Assembly: GCA_910589275.1 (NCBI GenBank)
Contig: CAJUTH010000008.1
Span: 30,369 to 94,368, forward strand
DNA from: an uncultured Dorea sp.
Lineage (GTDB): Bacteria > Bacillota > Clostridia > Lachnospirales > Lachnospiraceae
Direction of reading: 5' to 3'
DNA: 64,000 nucleotides
Shown: positions 16,436 to 25,834 of the stretch, piece by piece
Position numbering within the stretch: position 1 is the stretch's first letter
Layout of the letters: each line of letters opens with the position of its first letter
Notes under the pieces: generated by a model
Seen by the model: the letters and a program-made list of their open reading frames with translations, nothing else
What the model was told of the DNA's origin: nothing
The model's database searches: none
Program-made: the position numbers and the translations under genes

Positions 16436-16544
16436 TAGAGAAATTTCTAGTATAATATCTCCAAATTAATGGAAAGATGTTGTACTAGAAATGTTACGGT
16501 GGATTGAGACTGCGGCAGGAGATATATGCTCCTGCCGCGGTTTT
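16436..16544 (+). ncRNA. Candidate small regulatory RNA
   Basis: A transcript from the promoter at 16401-16429 would start near 16436. It would contain a 17-bp hairpin (16444-16460 with 16475-16491, two G-U type mismatches) and end at a 10-bp GC-rich terminator stem (GCGGCAGGAG, 16512-16521 with 16529-16538) followed by TTTT. This gives about 109 nt without an open reading frame of note. Promoter, body and terminator are all present, but no known family is recognised. Confidence 0.45.
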
Positions 16545-16565
16545 CGTCCGCTAAGAAATTATGTG

Positions 16566-17678
16566 TCAGGCAAGAAGTTCTTTTAGACATGCAAGCAGTC
16601 TTGTATTATCCTCCGGTTTCATGATGCAGAACCGGATGTATTCTCCGGGCAGTCCTTCGAAGGAGGAGCAGTCCCGTATCATAAGTCCCTGTTTGACGGC
16701 GTGTTCAAATACGGTAAAGGAATCTAAGCCTTTCTTTGTAATTTTAATCAGGATGAAATTGCCGTAGGAAGGATATGTCTTTGCATAACGGAATCGCTGT
16801 AATGCCTGCAGGCACCGGTTGCGTTCAGATAGGATAAGCTGTCTGGTTTCTTCAATATAAGCGGTATCCTGAAGCATCAGCTCGCCGCCGTAGGCGCCTA
16901 GGCTGTTTAGGCTCCACGGATTCTGGTGCTGTTTTAGGGTCCGGAGAAATTCCTGATTGCTGGTGACGCCGTATCCCAGCCGCAGTCCCGGAGCAGCAAA
17001 GAACTTGGACACTCCCCGGATTACCATCAGATTGCCGTAATCCGGCACGAAGGGCATGGCGGTAATCTCGCTGATAGAGGGGGCAAATTCCACATAGGTC
17101 TCGTCAATCATTACGAATATATCCCGTTTCCGGCAGGCATCCAGCACGGCTTTTATTTCCCTCTGTTTTAACGCAGAGGAGGTAGGATTATTTGGATTGC
17201 AGAAAATCAGGAAATCGACATCACCCTCAAGGTTTCTTTTCAGATCCTCTATGTCCAGTTGAAAATCATGGGACTCGTTCAGGTAATAGTTGGAAATTCT
17301 TCCGCCGGTGAGGGACAGTTCCCTTTTATATTCCGAGTAGGTAGGGCCGATTACCAGTGCATGGCGTGCGTTCCTCTGACCAATCAGCAGTGAAATCAAT
17401 TCGGTGGAACCGTTTCCGGTTACAACGTAATCCATATCCACATTGCAGTATCCGGCAATTACTTTCCGGAGGCTTTTATAGTCGCGGTCCGGATAACGGG
17501 TAATGATATCGAGACTGCCGGCGAGTTTTTCACGTACAGAGTTAGACAGGCCGAGCGGATTTACGTTGGCGCCGAATTGAATGATGCGCTCCTTCGGAAT
17601 GTGGTAATATTGTTCGATTTGTTCAATATCGCTTCCGTGAAATTCAGGACGTTTTGGAAGATTCTTTTTATCTATCAT
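16566..17678 (-). CDS. HisC/CobD-like class I/II aminotransferase
   Basis: This is a 370-residue PLP enzyme of fold type I. It shows the phosphate and substrate region ANVNPLG, the family signature CNPNNPTS (with the Asn that contacts PLP), the Asp-Tyr region DETYVEF, and the PLP lysine in SKFFAAPGLRLGY. The pattern fits histidinol-phosphate aminotransferases and the related threonine-phosphate decarboxylases. No histidine or cobalamin genes lie nearby, so the substrate stays open; CobD-like enzymes often look like this. AGGAG lies before the ATG. It is divergent from the DUF5717 operon, and the 110-bp spacer should hold both promoters. Confidence 0.85.
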   Translation of the reverse strand: MIDKKNLPKRPEFHGSDIEQIEQYYHIPKERIIQFGANVNPLGLSNSVREKLAGSLDIITRYPDRDYKSLRKVIAGYCNVDMDYVVTGNGSTELISLLIGQRNARHALVIGPTYSEYKRELSLTGGRISNYYLNESHDFQLDIEDLKRNLEGDVDFLIFCNPNNPTSSALKQREIKAVLDACRKRDIFVMIDETYVEFAPSISEITAMPFVPDYGNLMVIRGVSKFFAAPGLRLGYGVTSNQEFLRTLKQHQNPWSLNSLGAYGGELMLQDTAYIEETRQLILSERNRCLQALQRFRYAKTYPSYGNFILIKITKKGLDSFTVFEHAVKQGLMIRDCSSFEGLPGEYIRFCIMKPEDNTRLLACLKELLA

Positions 17679-17708
17679 ATAATTCTCCTATATTTTGTGC
17701 TTTGACCA

Positions 17709-17738
17709 TTTACATACTTCATAGAATAATGCTATAAT
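17709..17738 (+). promoter_or_regulatory. Promoter of the DUF5717 operon
   Basis: TTTACA and TATAAT are separated by 18 bp, about 50 bp before the first gene of the operon. Confidence 0.6.
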
Positions 17739-17788
17739 TTATTATAGTGTGTTCAAAATAAAATGCAATGCTTAAAGAGGTGAATGGC

Positions 17789-20700
17789 TTGAAAAATAAA
17801 ATTAAAAAGTTTTCAAAAGGTGACTTTCAGGTGTTAAAGCCGCAGGTCGTCTTTCCTGAGACAAGCCTGATTCTTACAATCGGTGAAGGCGAGGTATACC
17901 GGGGAAAGTTTACAATTAAAAACCGGGCTGAGGGTACCATCAGGGGCCTTGTATATCCGTCTTCTTTTCGTATGCGCTGCATTGAACAGGGATTTGAGGG
18001 GAATCCGGTCAGAGTGGATTTTGAGTATGACGGAAGGGGACTGCTTCCGGGACATGTGGAAAAGGGGGATTTTACGGTTGTCTGTACCGGTGGAGAGTAC
18101 CGGCTGCCTTTTACTGCGATTATTGAGAAGCCATATGTGATGACAAGTTATGGCAAGGTTCAGAATACGGATGATTTCAGAAAACTTGCAATCCGGGACT
18201 TTACAGAGGCTCAGAAGCTGTTTCGTTCCCGGGAGTTCTATGAGGTGCTAAAATACGAGAATCCAAGAACTTTTTATTTGTATGACAATATGAGAAAGTG
18301 GTCTCTTGGAGAACAGGCCATGGAGGAGTTTCTCGTAGGGATTAAACAAAAGGAGTGTATATTCCTGACCCTTCCGGGGGAGGGAATGTTTTTTGAGGAT
18401 ATCAAAGAGGTCACCAAGGGAATGGTGACGATTATCAAGAATACATGGGGCTACATGCCCATTGAGGTGCGCACGGAAGGGGAATTTTTATCTGTTGGAC
18501 GGAGCCGTCTTTCTACGGATGATTTTGTGGGAAATGTTTATCAGGTAGATTTTCTGGTGAATCCGGACAGGCTGCATGCAGGGCGGAATTTCGGCAGGGT
18601 GCTTCTGGTGACGCCTTATGAGATACTTCCCTATGATGTGGAAGTGATCCAGAATATGAGCATCAATGAAGAGCGCCGTGAGATTGAATTTATGATGGCG
18701 CAGATTGTAAAAGAATATGTCTCTTTTATGGGCGGGCGCATGGAGCTTGCCCAGTGGGTGGACAGTGCGGTAGAAAAGGCAAAGAAGATGCGCCAGTATG
18801 CTCCTATGGATGAATTTCTGCAGTTGTTTCAGGCCCATATTTATCTGCGGGGCAAGAGGGTTGAGGATGCCAAATGGATTCTGGAGAACTATAACTACAG
18901 CCGGTTTGCTATCGGAAAGGATCCGATCAGCAATGCGTATTATCTGTATCTGACCGCGCTGGTGCGCGGCGCGGGAAGCCATATGAGCCGGGTTGTGGAT
19001 GAGATCGGAAAGATTTATATGCGGCATCAGGATTCCACGCTGCTTCTTTTGATGCTTTTGGATATTGATCCCCAGTACCGGGACAGCAACCGGAAGCTCC
19101 GTGCGCTGGAGCAGCATTTTTATAATTATCATACCAATGAAGTATTATTTCTGCTTGAGGCGTTCCAGTGCTACAAAGACCGGAACATGCTTTTAAAGAA
19201 GCTGGGACAGTTTGAGCTTATGGTGCTTAATTTTGCATCGAAGTACCGTTTGATGCCAAGGGAATTTGCACTGTATGTATCGAATCTTGCAAGCCAGCAG
19301 AAGAATTACAGTCATTTTTTGTTCCATATTTTAGAGCGGATTTACGGGATGTATCCGGAGCCGATGATTTTGAATACGATCTGTACGCTTTTGATAAAGG
19401 GCAACAAGCTGGACAAGCGGTATTTTGTATGGTATCAGAGGGCGGTTGACGCAGAGCTTAAGATTGCAAGGCTCTATGAATACTATATGTCCACCATTGA
19501 GGAGGAAAATGTAAGAGAAGCGCTTCCAAGGTCTATTTTCCTCTATTTTATGCATGGCAATTCACTGGATTATAAGAAAGCGGCCCTTCTCTATGCAAAT
19601 CTGATTACTTATGAAGAGTATGCAAGCGATTTGTATATCAGCTACCGGGAACAGATGGTTATTTTTGCATGGGAGCAGTTGTTAAAAAGGCATATTACGG
19701 ATTCGCTGAAAACGATCTATAAGAGGTTCTGTGTGGAGGAGGAGATGACGGGCGAGCGTCTTGAGGCTATGCGGGATATCTGTTACGCGTATGAGGTAAA
19801 GACAAAAGTCCACAATCTGAAATGCATCCTTGTGATTGAGAAGGATGGGACGATTCAGCAGCGGGTGCCCTATAAGAGAGAAGGCATGATTGTCTATTTG
19901 TATGACAAGGAAGCAAGGATTATCTGGGAGTCTATGGATGGCTTCCACCATACGGATTCTGTGGCGTTTGAGACGAAGCGTCTTTTCTATGAGCCCCGCT
20001 ATATGGATATGTGTAAGAAATATATGTCCAGAATTGCAAATTGGGGCGGCGAAGGCAGTAAGCTTGAGGTGAATTTTGAGAATATCATGCAGTACGGGGT
20101 GCGTGCTTTTGATGAGAAGGAGGTATTCCGTCTGTGCACAAAGCGCATCCGGGAGGACAGCTATGAGGAAGACGATTTTATGCTGTACCTGAGCTTTGAG
20201 ATGTTTAAGAGGCAGCAGTACGATAAGGTTACGCTGACTTATCTGGCTAATTATTACTGCGGCTCTACTAGGAGCATGAAGGCGCTCTGGAAAGTGGCGA
20301 AGGAATATGAGCTTCCGGTTACCAAGCTTGGCGAGCGTATCATAACACAGATGCTGTTCTCTGAGGATATGTTTGGGGAAGAAGATATTTTTGTGGATTA
20401 CTATATAAATGGAAATCCCTATTTCCGTTTGAAGCAGGCATATCTTGCTTATTTGTGCAAGGAATATGTGGTGTGCGGAAGGGAAATCAGCCATTCTATA
20501 TTTGAAGTGATCCTGAATGAAGAGCTCAGGCATGAGGAGCTGGCTGACATCTGTAAGATTGCCTTGCTTCATTATTATTCGGATCGGGAGATTCCGCCGG
20601 AGGCAGAGGAAATCCTGCACAGAATTTTAAGGGAGATGTGTGAGAAGAGAATTATTTTTCCTTTCTATTTAAAATATAAAGAAAGCTGGCTTCGGGAGGT

Positions 20701-21100
20701 ACAGCTTTATGACCGGGTGATGATCTCTTATCAGGCGTCTCCTGGCGGGAAGGTGAAAATAATCTATAAAATGCGGCGGGGAGAGCTGGAGGATCTCGGT
20801 TATAAGACGGAGAGCCTGACGCCGATGTATGAGAATATTTATGTAAAGGATTTTATTCTGTTTGGAGATGAGCTTGTCAAGTATTCTTTTCATGAGAGCA
20901 ATGACCGTACGAAAAAGGCCCATACAGAGCCGGAGCGGATATTAAAGCAGGAGAGGGAGATTACAGCGACCGGGAAATATGGGAAGCTGAATGCTATGGC
21001 GGTTATGGGGCCGGCTGAGAGGAAACGGGCGATGATGGAGTACGAACAGGAGCTATATTTTGCAGATAAGATGTTTCGGGAACACAACAGGAGGATGTAA
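17789..21100 (+). CDS. DUF5717-type large scaffold protein
   Basis: This protein of about 1100 residues matches the Lachnospiraceae family I know as DUF5717; its function is not established. Residues about 20-125 look like an Ig-like or MSP-like beta domain (GEVYRGKFTIKN, GNPVRVDFEYDGRGLLPGHVEKGDF). The middle (about 300-700) is helical and repeat-like, with HEAT/TPR-style helices. The final 250 residues are mixed. There is no signal peptide or membrane segment, so it should be a large cytoplasmic assembly platform. I place the start at TTG 17789 because AGAGGTGA lies before it; the ATG at 17768 has no such site. Its stop lies 3 bp before the next gene, so the pair is coupled. Confidence 0.78.
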   Translation: MKNKIKKFSKGDFQVLKPQVVFPETSLILTIGEGEVYRGKFTIKNRAEGTIRGLVYPSSFRMRCIEQGFEGNPVRVDFEYDGRGLLPGHVEKGDFTVVCTGGEYRLPFTAIIEKPYVMTSYGKVQNTDDFRKLAIRDFTEAQKLFRSREFYEVLKYENPRTFYLYDNMRKWSLGEQAMEEFLVGIKQKECIFLTLPGEGMFFEDIKEVTKGMVTIIKNTWGYMPIEVRTEGEFLSVGRSRLSTDDFVGNVYQVDFLVNPDRLHAGRNFGRVLLVTPYEILPYDVEVIQNMSINEERREIEFMMAQIVKEYVSFMGGRMELAQWVDSAVEKAKKMRQYAPMDEFLQLFQAHIYLRGKRVEDAKWILENYNYSRFAIGKDPISNAYYLYLTALVRGAGSHMSRVVDEIGKIYMRHQDSTLLLLMLLDIDPQYRDSNRKLRALEQHFYNYHTNEVLFLLEAFQCYKDRNMLLKKLGQFELMVLNFASKYRLMPREFALYVSNLASQQKNYSHFLFHILERIYGMYPEPMILNTICTLLIKGNKLDKRYFVWYQRAVDAELKIARLYEYYMSTIEEENVREALPRSIFLYFMHGNSLDYKKAALLYANLITYEEYASDLYISYREQMVIFAWEQLLKRHITDSLKTIYKRFCVEEEMTGERLEAMRDICYAYEVKTKVHNLKCILVIEKDGTIQQRVPYKREGMIVYLYDKEARIIWESMDGFHHTDSVAFETKRLFYEPRYMDMCKKYMSRIANWGGEGSKLEVNFENIMQYGVRAFDEKEVFRLCTKRIREDSYEEDDFMLYLSFEMFKRQQYDKVTLTYLANYYCGSTRSMKALWKVAKEYELPVTKLGERIITQMLFSEDMFGEEDIFVDYYINGNPYFRLKQAYLAYLCKEYVVCGREISHSIFEVILNEELRHEELADICKIALLHYYSDREIPPEAEEILHRILREMCEKRIIFPFYLKYKESWLREVQLYDRVMISYQASPGGKVKIIYKMRRGELEDLGYKTESLTPMYENIYVKDFILFGDELVKYSFHESNDRTKKAHTEPERILKQEREITATGKYGKLNAMAVMGPAERKRAMMEYEQELYFADKMFREHNRRM

Positions 21101-21103
21101 TAA

Positions 21104-22387
21104 GTGAGGGGCGGCAGCATACTTGGACTTGAACTGAATGAAGAATTTTGCCAGATTAGTTATTATGACCGGGAGAAGCATGAGCCGGAGACTTTAGAGG
21201 CGGCGGTGGATAATTATCAGATTCCGCTGATTTTAGGCTATGTGAATAATAGGTGGCTTTATGGAAAAGAGGCGAAGCATCTGGCTACCGTGGACGAGCG
21301 ATGTACGATTTCTGAATTGTACAGTAAGGCGGTCAGGCAGGAACGGGTAAATTTTGCCGGACAAGTCAGGGATGCGGTATGGCTTTTGGCGAAGTTTCTG
21401 CAGCTTGCCCTTGAGAAATTTGAAAACATAGATTATATTACTTTTTCTGTTCCGAAGACTGATATTGATATTAGTAAGATGCTGAAAGGTCTGGGAAGAT
21501 TTCTTGACGTTCCGAAGGAACGGGTATTTGTTCAGGATTTTAAGGAAAGCTTCTGTGATTATATGTTTTATCAGCCCAAAGAACTGTGGCAGTATGAGGC
21601 GGCGCTATTTTACTGCGATAGGAATGAGATCCGGGCATATATGCTCCGCAGGCTGAAGACCGTAAGCGGAAGGGGAGCCGATATGTTTGTGACGGTGGAC
21701 GAGGTGGCGAATGCGCAGATGAAGGAGCTTGCTGCTGTATATCCGGTGCTGAACGTGGATAAGGCTAAGGATGCAGATGAACGTTTTAAGGCGTTTATCC
21801 AAAGTGTGTTTGAGAAAAAGGTGGTCTCGTCAGTATTTCTCACCGGAGAAGGCTTTGAGAATAACTGGTATCCCAGTTCGCTGAAAGTGCTTTGCAACGG
21901 ACGCAGGGCTTTTATCGGTAACAATCTGTACAGTAAAGGCGCCTGCTATGGCTCCTGCCGCCGGATGAGCGAGGATGATGAAATGCCGGTTTATCTGGAT
22001 GAGACGAAGATGATGGAGCAGGTGTGTCTCCGCATGCGGGTGCATGGCAAGGAAGGCTGGTATCCGATTGTAGAGTGGGGAAGCCACTGGTACGAGTCGG
22101 ACGGACAGTGGGAGGTGCTTTTAGAGGATACCTCGGATATTGAGATTCATATCGAATCGCTGGCCACGGGCGAACTTCAAGCGGAGACGGTGTCTCTTGC
22201 GGGACTTCCTGAGCGGAACGATTATGCGCTGAGGCTTTCTATTGAAACGATGTTTTTGGATGAGAATACCTGTAAGATAAGATTCCGGGATATTGGCTTT
22301 GGAGAATTTTATCCGGCTACGGATTTCCAGACTGAAAAAACGATACATTTAGGAGGAAGCAATGGGCAGTTTAATTCTCTGTCATAA
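21104..22387 (+). CDS. DUF5716-type protein with Hsp70/actin-like features
   Basis: This is a 427-residue protein of the DUF5716 type. By eye its first 290 residues follow the Hsp70/actin ATPase plan. A phosphate-1-like turn lies at ILGLELNEEFCQISYYD (residues 6-22). The central YITFSVPKTD and VFVQDFKESFCDYMF resemble the TVPA and NEPTAA segments of Hsp70. An adenosine-type motif occurs at VFLTGEGF (244-251), with GNNLYSKGACYG after it. The key Asp of phosphate-1 is Glu or absent, so ATP hydrolysis is uncertain. The C-terminal 130 residues are beta-rich, where Hsp70 has its substrate domain. It starts with GTG after AGGAGG. The fold call is inference. Confidence 0.72.
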   Translation: MRGGSILGLELNEEFCQISYYDREKHEPETLEAAVDNYQIPLILGYVNNRWLYGKEAKHLATVDERCTISELYSKAVRQERVNFAGQVRDAVWLLAKFLQLALEKFENIDYITFSVPKTDIDISKMLKGLGRFLDVPKERVFVQDFKESFCDYMFYQPKELWQYEAALFYCDRNEIRAYMLRRLKTVSGRGADMFVTVDEVANAQMKELAAVYPVLNVDKAKDADERFKAFIQSVFEKKVVSSVFLTGEGFENNWYPSSLKVLCNGRRAFIGNNLYSKGACYGSCRRMSEDDEMPVYLDETKMMEQVCLRMRVHGKEGWYPIVEWGSHWYESDGQWEVLLEDTSDIEIHIESLATGELQAETVSLAGLPERNDYALRLSIETMFLDENTCKIRFRDIGFGEFYPATDFQTEKTIHLGGSNGQFNSLS

Positions 22388-23129
22388 GAAAAAAGCAAAA
22401 CATCCATATGAGATTGCGAGAGTCCATATGCATATTTATACTATAGAAGAACTATGCTATTATTTCTGCAATAATCTTTATCTTGTGGATTATACCATTG
22501 TAAACAGGAACCTCTGCGACTGGCTGGAGGATGAGCTGGAGCTTTATGACTTGTCGGCGGAGTTAAGGAATCAGTTAGAGCATAATGGTTCGGTTGAGCA
22601 GTTTTTGCTGACGGTATTAAGCTATGCTTCCATTTACTCCATGGCAGAGATTACAAAGATGCATAATATCTTGGAGCGCCTTCGGAACCAGAATGAAGTT
22701 GAGAGAGAAAAATATAAGGCGGACAACCTGTTAAATTCCGGCGAGAATGCCTCTGCGATTTTGATTTACCAGTCCATCATCCACAAGGAATGGGATGATT
22801 CGGTGGGAAAGGAGTTTTACGGGAGGGTATACTCCTGCCTTGGAGCGGCTTATGGCAGGATGTTTTTCTATGAGGAAGCGGCTCATATGTATGAGAAGGG
22901 GTTTGAGATTTGTCAGGAGCTTGATATGCTGCGGGCGTATCTGTACTGCTGTTATCGGTATCTGCCGGAGGCAAAATATGTAAAGATGCTTTCTAAGGAG
23001 CCGATTTACCTGACTTTGGACGCGGAGCTTAAGGAGGAACTCAAATTAGCGGAGCGTCAGATGAATCCGGATATTACGGATGAATCCTATGAACGCTGGA
23101 AAAAGGAATATCGAAGAACAAATAAATAA
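22362..23129 (+). CDS. TPR-like helical protein
   Basis: This 255-residue protein of unknown family is almost wholly helical. The C-terminal half contains TPR-like helix pairs (ENASAILIYQSIIHKEW, YSCLGAAYGRMFFYEEAAHMYEKGFEI), with the Ala/Gly/Tyr spacing of tetratricopeptide repeats. Such repeats bind partner peptides, which suits a co-chaperone or adaptor to the Hsp70/actin-like protein upstream. AGGAGG lies 5 bp before the ATG, inside the end of the upstream gene; the overlap is 26 bp. It closes a three-gene operon. A GC-rich hairpin near 23145-23160 separates it from purB. Confidence 0.75.
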   Translation: MGSLILCHKKKAKHPYEIARVHMHIYTIEELCYYFCNNLYLVDYTIVNRNLCDWLEDELELYDLSAELRNQLEHNGSVEQFLLTVLSYASIYSMAEITKMHNILERLRNQNEVEREKYKADNLLNSGENASAILIYQSIIHKEWDDSVGKEFYGRVYSCLGAAYGRMFFYEEAAHMYEKGFEICQELDMLRAYLYCCYRYLPEAKYVKMLSKEPIYLTLDAELKEELKLAERQMNPDITDESYERWKKEYRRTNK

Positions 23130-23180
23130 TAATATAAACTGAAAGCGCCGCAGCGCGGCGTCTTAATAAGGAGGAGAACT

Positions 23181-24614
23181 ATGAGTAATGACAGATATCA
23201 GAGTCCATTATCTGAACGGTACGCAAGTAAGGAGATGCAGTATATCTTTTCCCCGGATATGAAATTCCGTACATGGAGAAGGCTGTGGATAGCTCTTGCA
23301 GAGACGGAGAAAGAGCTGGGACTTGATATTACGGAGGAACAGATTGAGGAGCTTAAGAGCCATGCGGAGGATATTAATTATGATGTGGCAAAGGAGAGGG
23401 AGAGAATCGTAAGGCATGACGTTATGTCCCATGTATATGCGTATGGAGTGCAGTGCCCGAAGGCGAAGGGGATCATTCATCTGGGAGCCACGTCCTGTTA
23501 CGTGGGGGACAATACGGATATGATTGTTATGGCAGAGGCATTGAAGCTGGTGAAGACAAAGCTTGTGAATGTAATTGCGAAGTTTGCCGGCTTTGCAGAG
23601 CGGTATAAGAGTCAGCCGACGCTTGCGTTTACTCATTTTCAGCCGGCCCAGCCTACGACGGTAGGAAAGAGAGCGACGCTCTGGATACAGGAATTTGCCA
23701 TGGATTTGGAGGACTTAGAATATGTGGCGGGAACTTTAAAGCTTCTTGGTTCTAAGGGAACCACGGGTACGCAGGCGAGTTTTCTGGAGCTGTTTGACGG
23801 GGATCAGGAGACAATTGATAAGATTGACCCGATGATTGCAGAGAAGATGGGATTTGAGGATTGCTATCCGGTATCCGGACAGACCTATTCCCGCAAGGTG
23901 GATACAAGGGTGTTGAATGTGCTTGCGGGAATTGCTGCCAGCGCTCATAAATTCTCCAATGATATCCGTCTTCTGCAGCATTTGAAAGAGGTGGAGGAGC
24001 CTTTTGAGAAGACTCAGATTGGTTCTTCCGCTATGGCATACAAGAGAAATCCTATGAGAAGCGAGCGGATTGCATCTCTGTCAAGATATGTGATGATTGA
24101 CGCGCTGAATCCGGCGATTACGTCGGCAGCTCAGTGGTTTGAGCGGACATTAGATGATTCGGCGAATAAACGGCTGAGTATTCCAGAAGGGTTTCTTGCC
24201 GTTGACGGTATTTTGGATCTGTGTCTGAATGTGGCGGACGGTTTGGTAGTATATCCAAAAGTAATTGAGAAGCGCCTGATGGCGGAGCTTCCGTTTATGG
24301 CAACGGAAAATATTATGATGGACGCAGTAAAGGCCGGCGGAGACAGGCAGGAGCTTCATGAGCGTATTCGCGAACTGTCTATGGAAGCAGGAAGAAATGT
24401 AAAGGCAGAGGGATTAGATAATAATCTTCTGGAACTGATTGCGGCAGATCCGGCGTTTAATCTTACGCTGGAAGAGCTGAAGAAGACCATGGATCCGGCA
24501 AAATATACGGGCCGGGCGGCCATTCAGGTAGATAAGTACCTAAACGAGGTGATCCGGCCGATGCTTGAGAGAAATAGGGAGCTTCTTGGCGTGGAAGCAG
24601 AGATACATGTATAA
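23181..24614 (+). CDS. purB: Adenylosuccinate lyase
   Basis: This 477-residue enzyme of the fumarase/aspartase superfamily catalyses two steps of purine synthesis: SAICAR to AICAR, and adenylosuccinate to AMP. The superfamily signature SSAMAYKRNPMRSE is present, with the flexible catalytic serine loop, and the HLGATS motif near residue 95 and FTHFQPAQPTT near 150 carry the active-site histidines. Length is normal. AAGGAGG lies before the ATG. It follows the DUF5717 operon by about 50 bp and may be co-transcribed with it. No other purine genes are nearby. Confidence 0.97.
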   Translation: MSNDRYQSPLSERYASKEMQYIFSPDMKFRTWRRLWIALAETEKELGLDITEEQIEELKSHAEDINYDVAKERERIVRHDVMSHVYAYGVQCPKAKGIIHLGATSCYVGDNTDMIVMAEALKLVKTKLVNVIAKFAGFAERYKSQPTLAFTHFQPAQPTTVGKRATLWIQEFAMDLEDLEYVAGTLKLLGSKGTTGTQASFLELFDGDQETIDKIDPMIAEKMGFEDCYPVSGQTYSRKVDTRVLNVLAGIAASAHKFSNDIRLLQHLKEVEEPFEKTQIGSSAMAYKRNPMRSERIASLSRYVMIDALNPAITSAAQWFERTLDDSANKRLSIPEGFLAVDGILDLCLNVADGLVVYPKVIEKRLMAELPFMATENIMMDAVKAGGDRQELHERIRELSMEAGRNVKAEGLDNNLLELIAADPAFNLTLEELKKTMDPAKYTGRAAIQVDKYLNEVIRPMLERNRELLGVEAEIHV

Positions 24615-24619
24615 ATACT

Positions 24620-24650
24620 GTAACAGTTCTGCCTTCGACTGAATTGTTAC
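24620..24650. repeat. Small palindromic repeat related to the 7401 element
   Basis: GTAACAGTTC (24620-24629) and GAATTGTTAC (24641-24650) form a hairpin with one mismatch. The arms match the terminal inverted repeat of the MITE-like element at 7401-7546. It lies just after the purB stop and may also act as a weak terminator. Confidence 0.55.
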
Positions 24651-24689
24651 TGAAAAATAGGTATAGGACAGGAAGAGCGAGTAATAATA

Positions 24690-25643
24690 ATGGATATGAA
24701 TAAGAAAATTTATGATGTGATGATTTTAGGAGCGGGACCGGCGGGCTTGTCAGCAGCGCTGTATGCGGCAAGAGGCGGGCTTTCGGTGCTTATAATTGAA
24801 AAGGGAATAAGCGGCGGACAGATTGCGGCTACGGATGCTGTAGAGAATTATCCGGGACAGATGTTAGAGGGCGAGACCGGAGAGAGCCTTGCAAAAAGAA
24901 TGGCGCTTCAGGCGGAGCATTTCGGAGCGGTTAGAGTGCAGGACGTTATTACGGAAGCTGTGCTTGACAGGGAAATAAAAGAGTTCCGTGGGCAGAAGGA
25001 GACCTACAGCGGGCGTTTTGTGGTGCTCGCTATGGGGGCATCCCCAAGACCAATCGGCTGTAAAGGCGAGATGCAGTTTAAGGGAAGCGGGATTTCTTAC
25101 TGCGCTACCTGCGACGGGAATTTCTTTACCGGACTGGACGTGTATGTAGCCGGAGGGGGAGATGCGGCGGTGGAGGAAGCTGTTTATCTGACCAGATTTG
25201 CCAGAAAGGTTGCTATTGTCCACAGAAGGGATCAGCTTAGGGCTGTGCAGTCTATTCAGGACCGGGCTTTTAAAAATCCTAAAATAGAATTTTTTTGGGA
25301 CAGCGTAGTAGAGGAGGCTTTTGGCGAAGGCGTCCTTCAGGGGCTGATTATTCGAAATGTAAAAACCGGAGAACAGACAAAGATATCGGCGGATCCGTCG
25401 GACGGTATGCTTGGACTCTTTGGATTCGTGGGGAATATCCCGAACTCATCTCTGGTAAACGGGATGGTTGATATGGATGAACGGGGATATATCCGGACAG
25501 ATGAGGATATGCGTACCAGTTTGAAAGGAGTTTATGCAGCCGGGGATATCCGCGTAAAGTCTGTGAGACAGGTGGTAACGGCGGCGGCTGACGGGGCGAT
25601 AGCAGCAGTCAGTATATCGGCGGACTGGCAGATGGACGGGTAG
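24690..25643 (+). CDS. Thioredoxin reductase-like NAD(P)H:FAD oxidoreductase
   Basis: This 317-residue flavoprotein has the layout of low-molecular-weight thioredoxin reductases: an FAD-binding GAGPAG motif (14-19), the redox-active CATC pair (Cys138, Cys141) in GISYCATCDG, an NAD(P)H-binding segment with GGGDAAVEEA, and the C-terminal FAD motif YAAGDIR. The family reduces thioredoxin or related disulfide carriers in the cytoplasm. No thioredoxin gene is adjacent, so the partner is unknown; glutaredoxin-like partners are also used in Clostridia. A second ATG six bases downstream is possible, and the ribosome binding site (GGAAGAG) is rather distant. Confidence 0.88.
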   Translation: MDMNKKIYDVMILGAGPAGLSAALYAARGGLSVLIIEKGISGGQIAATDAVENYPGQMLEGETGESLAKRMALQAEHFGAVRVQDVITEAVLDREIKEFRGQKETYSGRFVVLAMGASPRPIGCKGEMQFKGSGISYCATCDGNFFTGLDVYVAGGGDAAVEEAVYLTRFARKVAIVHRRDQLRAVQSIQDRAFKNPKIEFFWDSVVEEAFGEGVLQGLIIRNVKTGEQTKISADPSDGMLGLFGFVGNIPNSSLVNGMVDMDERGYIRTDEDMRTSLKGVYAAGDIRVKSVRQVVTAAADGAIAAVSISADWQMDG

Positions 25644-25834
25644 AAAACTATAGGAAATAAGCCTTGAAGATGTCTTTTATTACGTTTGCTTATAGATGGT
25701 ATGAATTAATATAATAGAAAAAATGTGAAAAGAACTGTAATTTTCTGAACGGCAGTGCTATAATGTGTGAGGTTTACAAGGAGAGAGCGCGGGATGCGTA
25801 AAGTGCATCCGCCGCCCGTTACAGGGGGATAGCT

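Noticed and set aside
19682..20620. 312-codon frame on the minus strand
   Set aside because: It lies antisense within the DUF5717-type gene, has no ribosome binding site, and its composition is that of a shadow frame.
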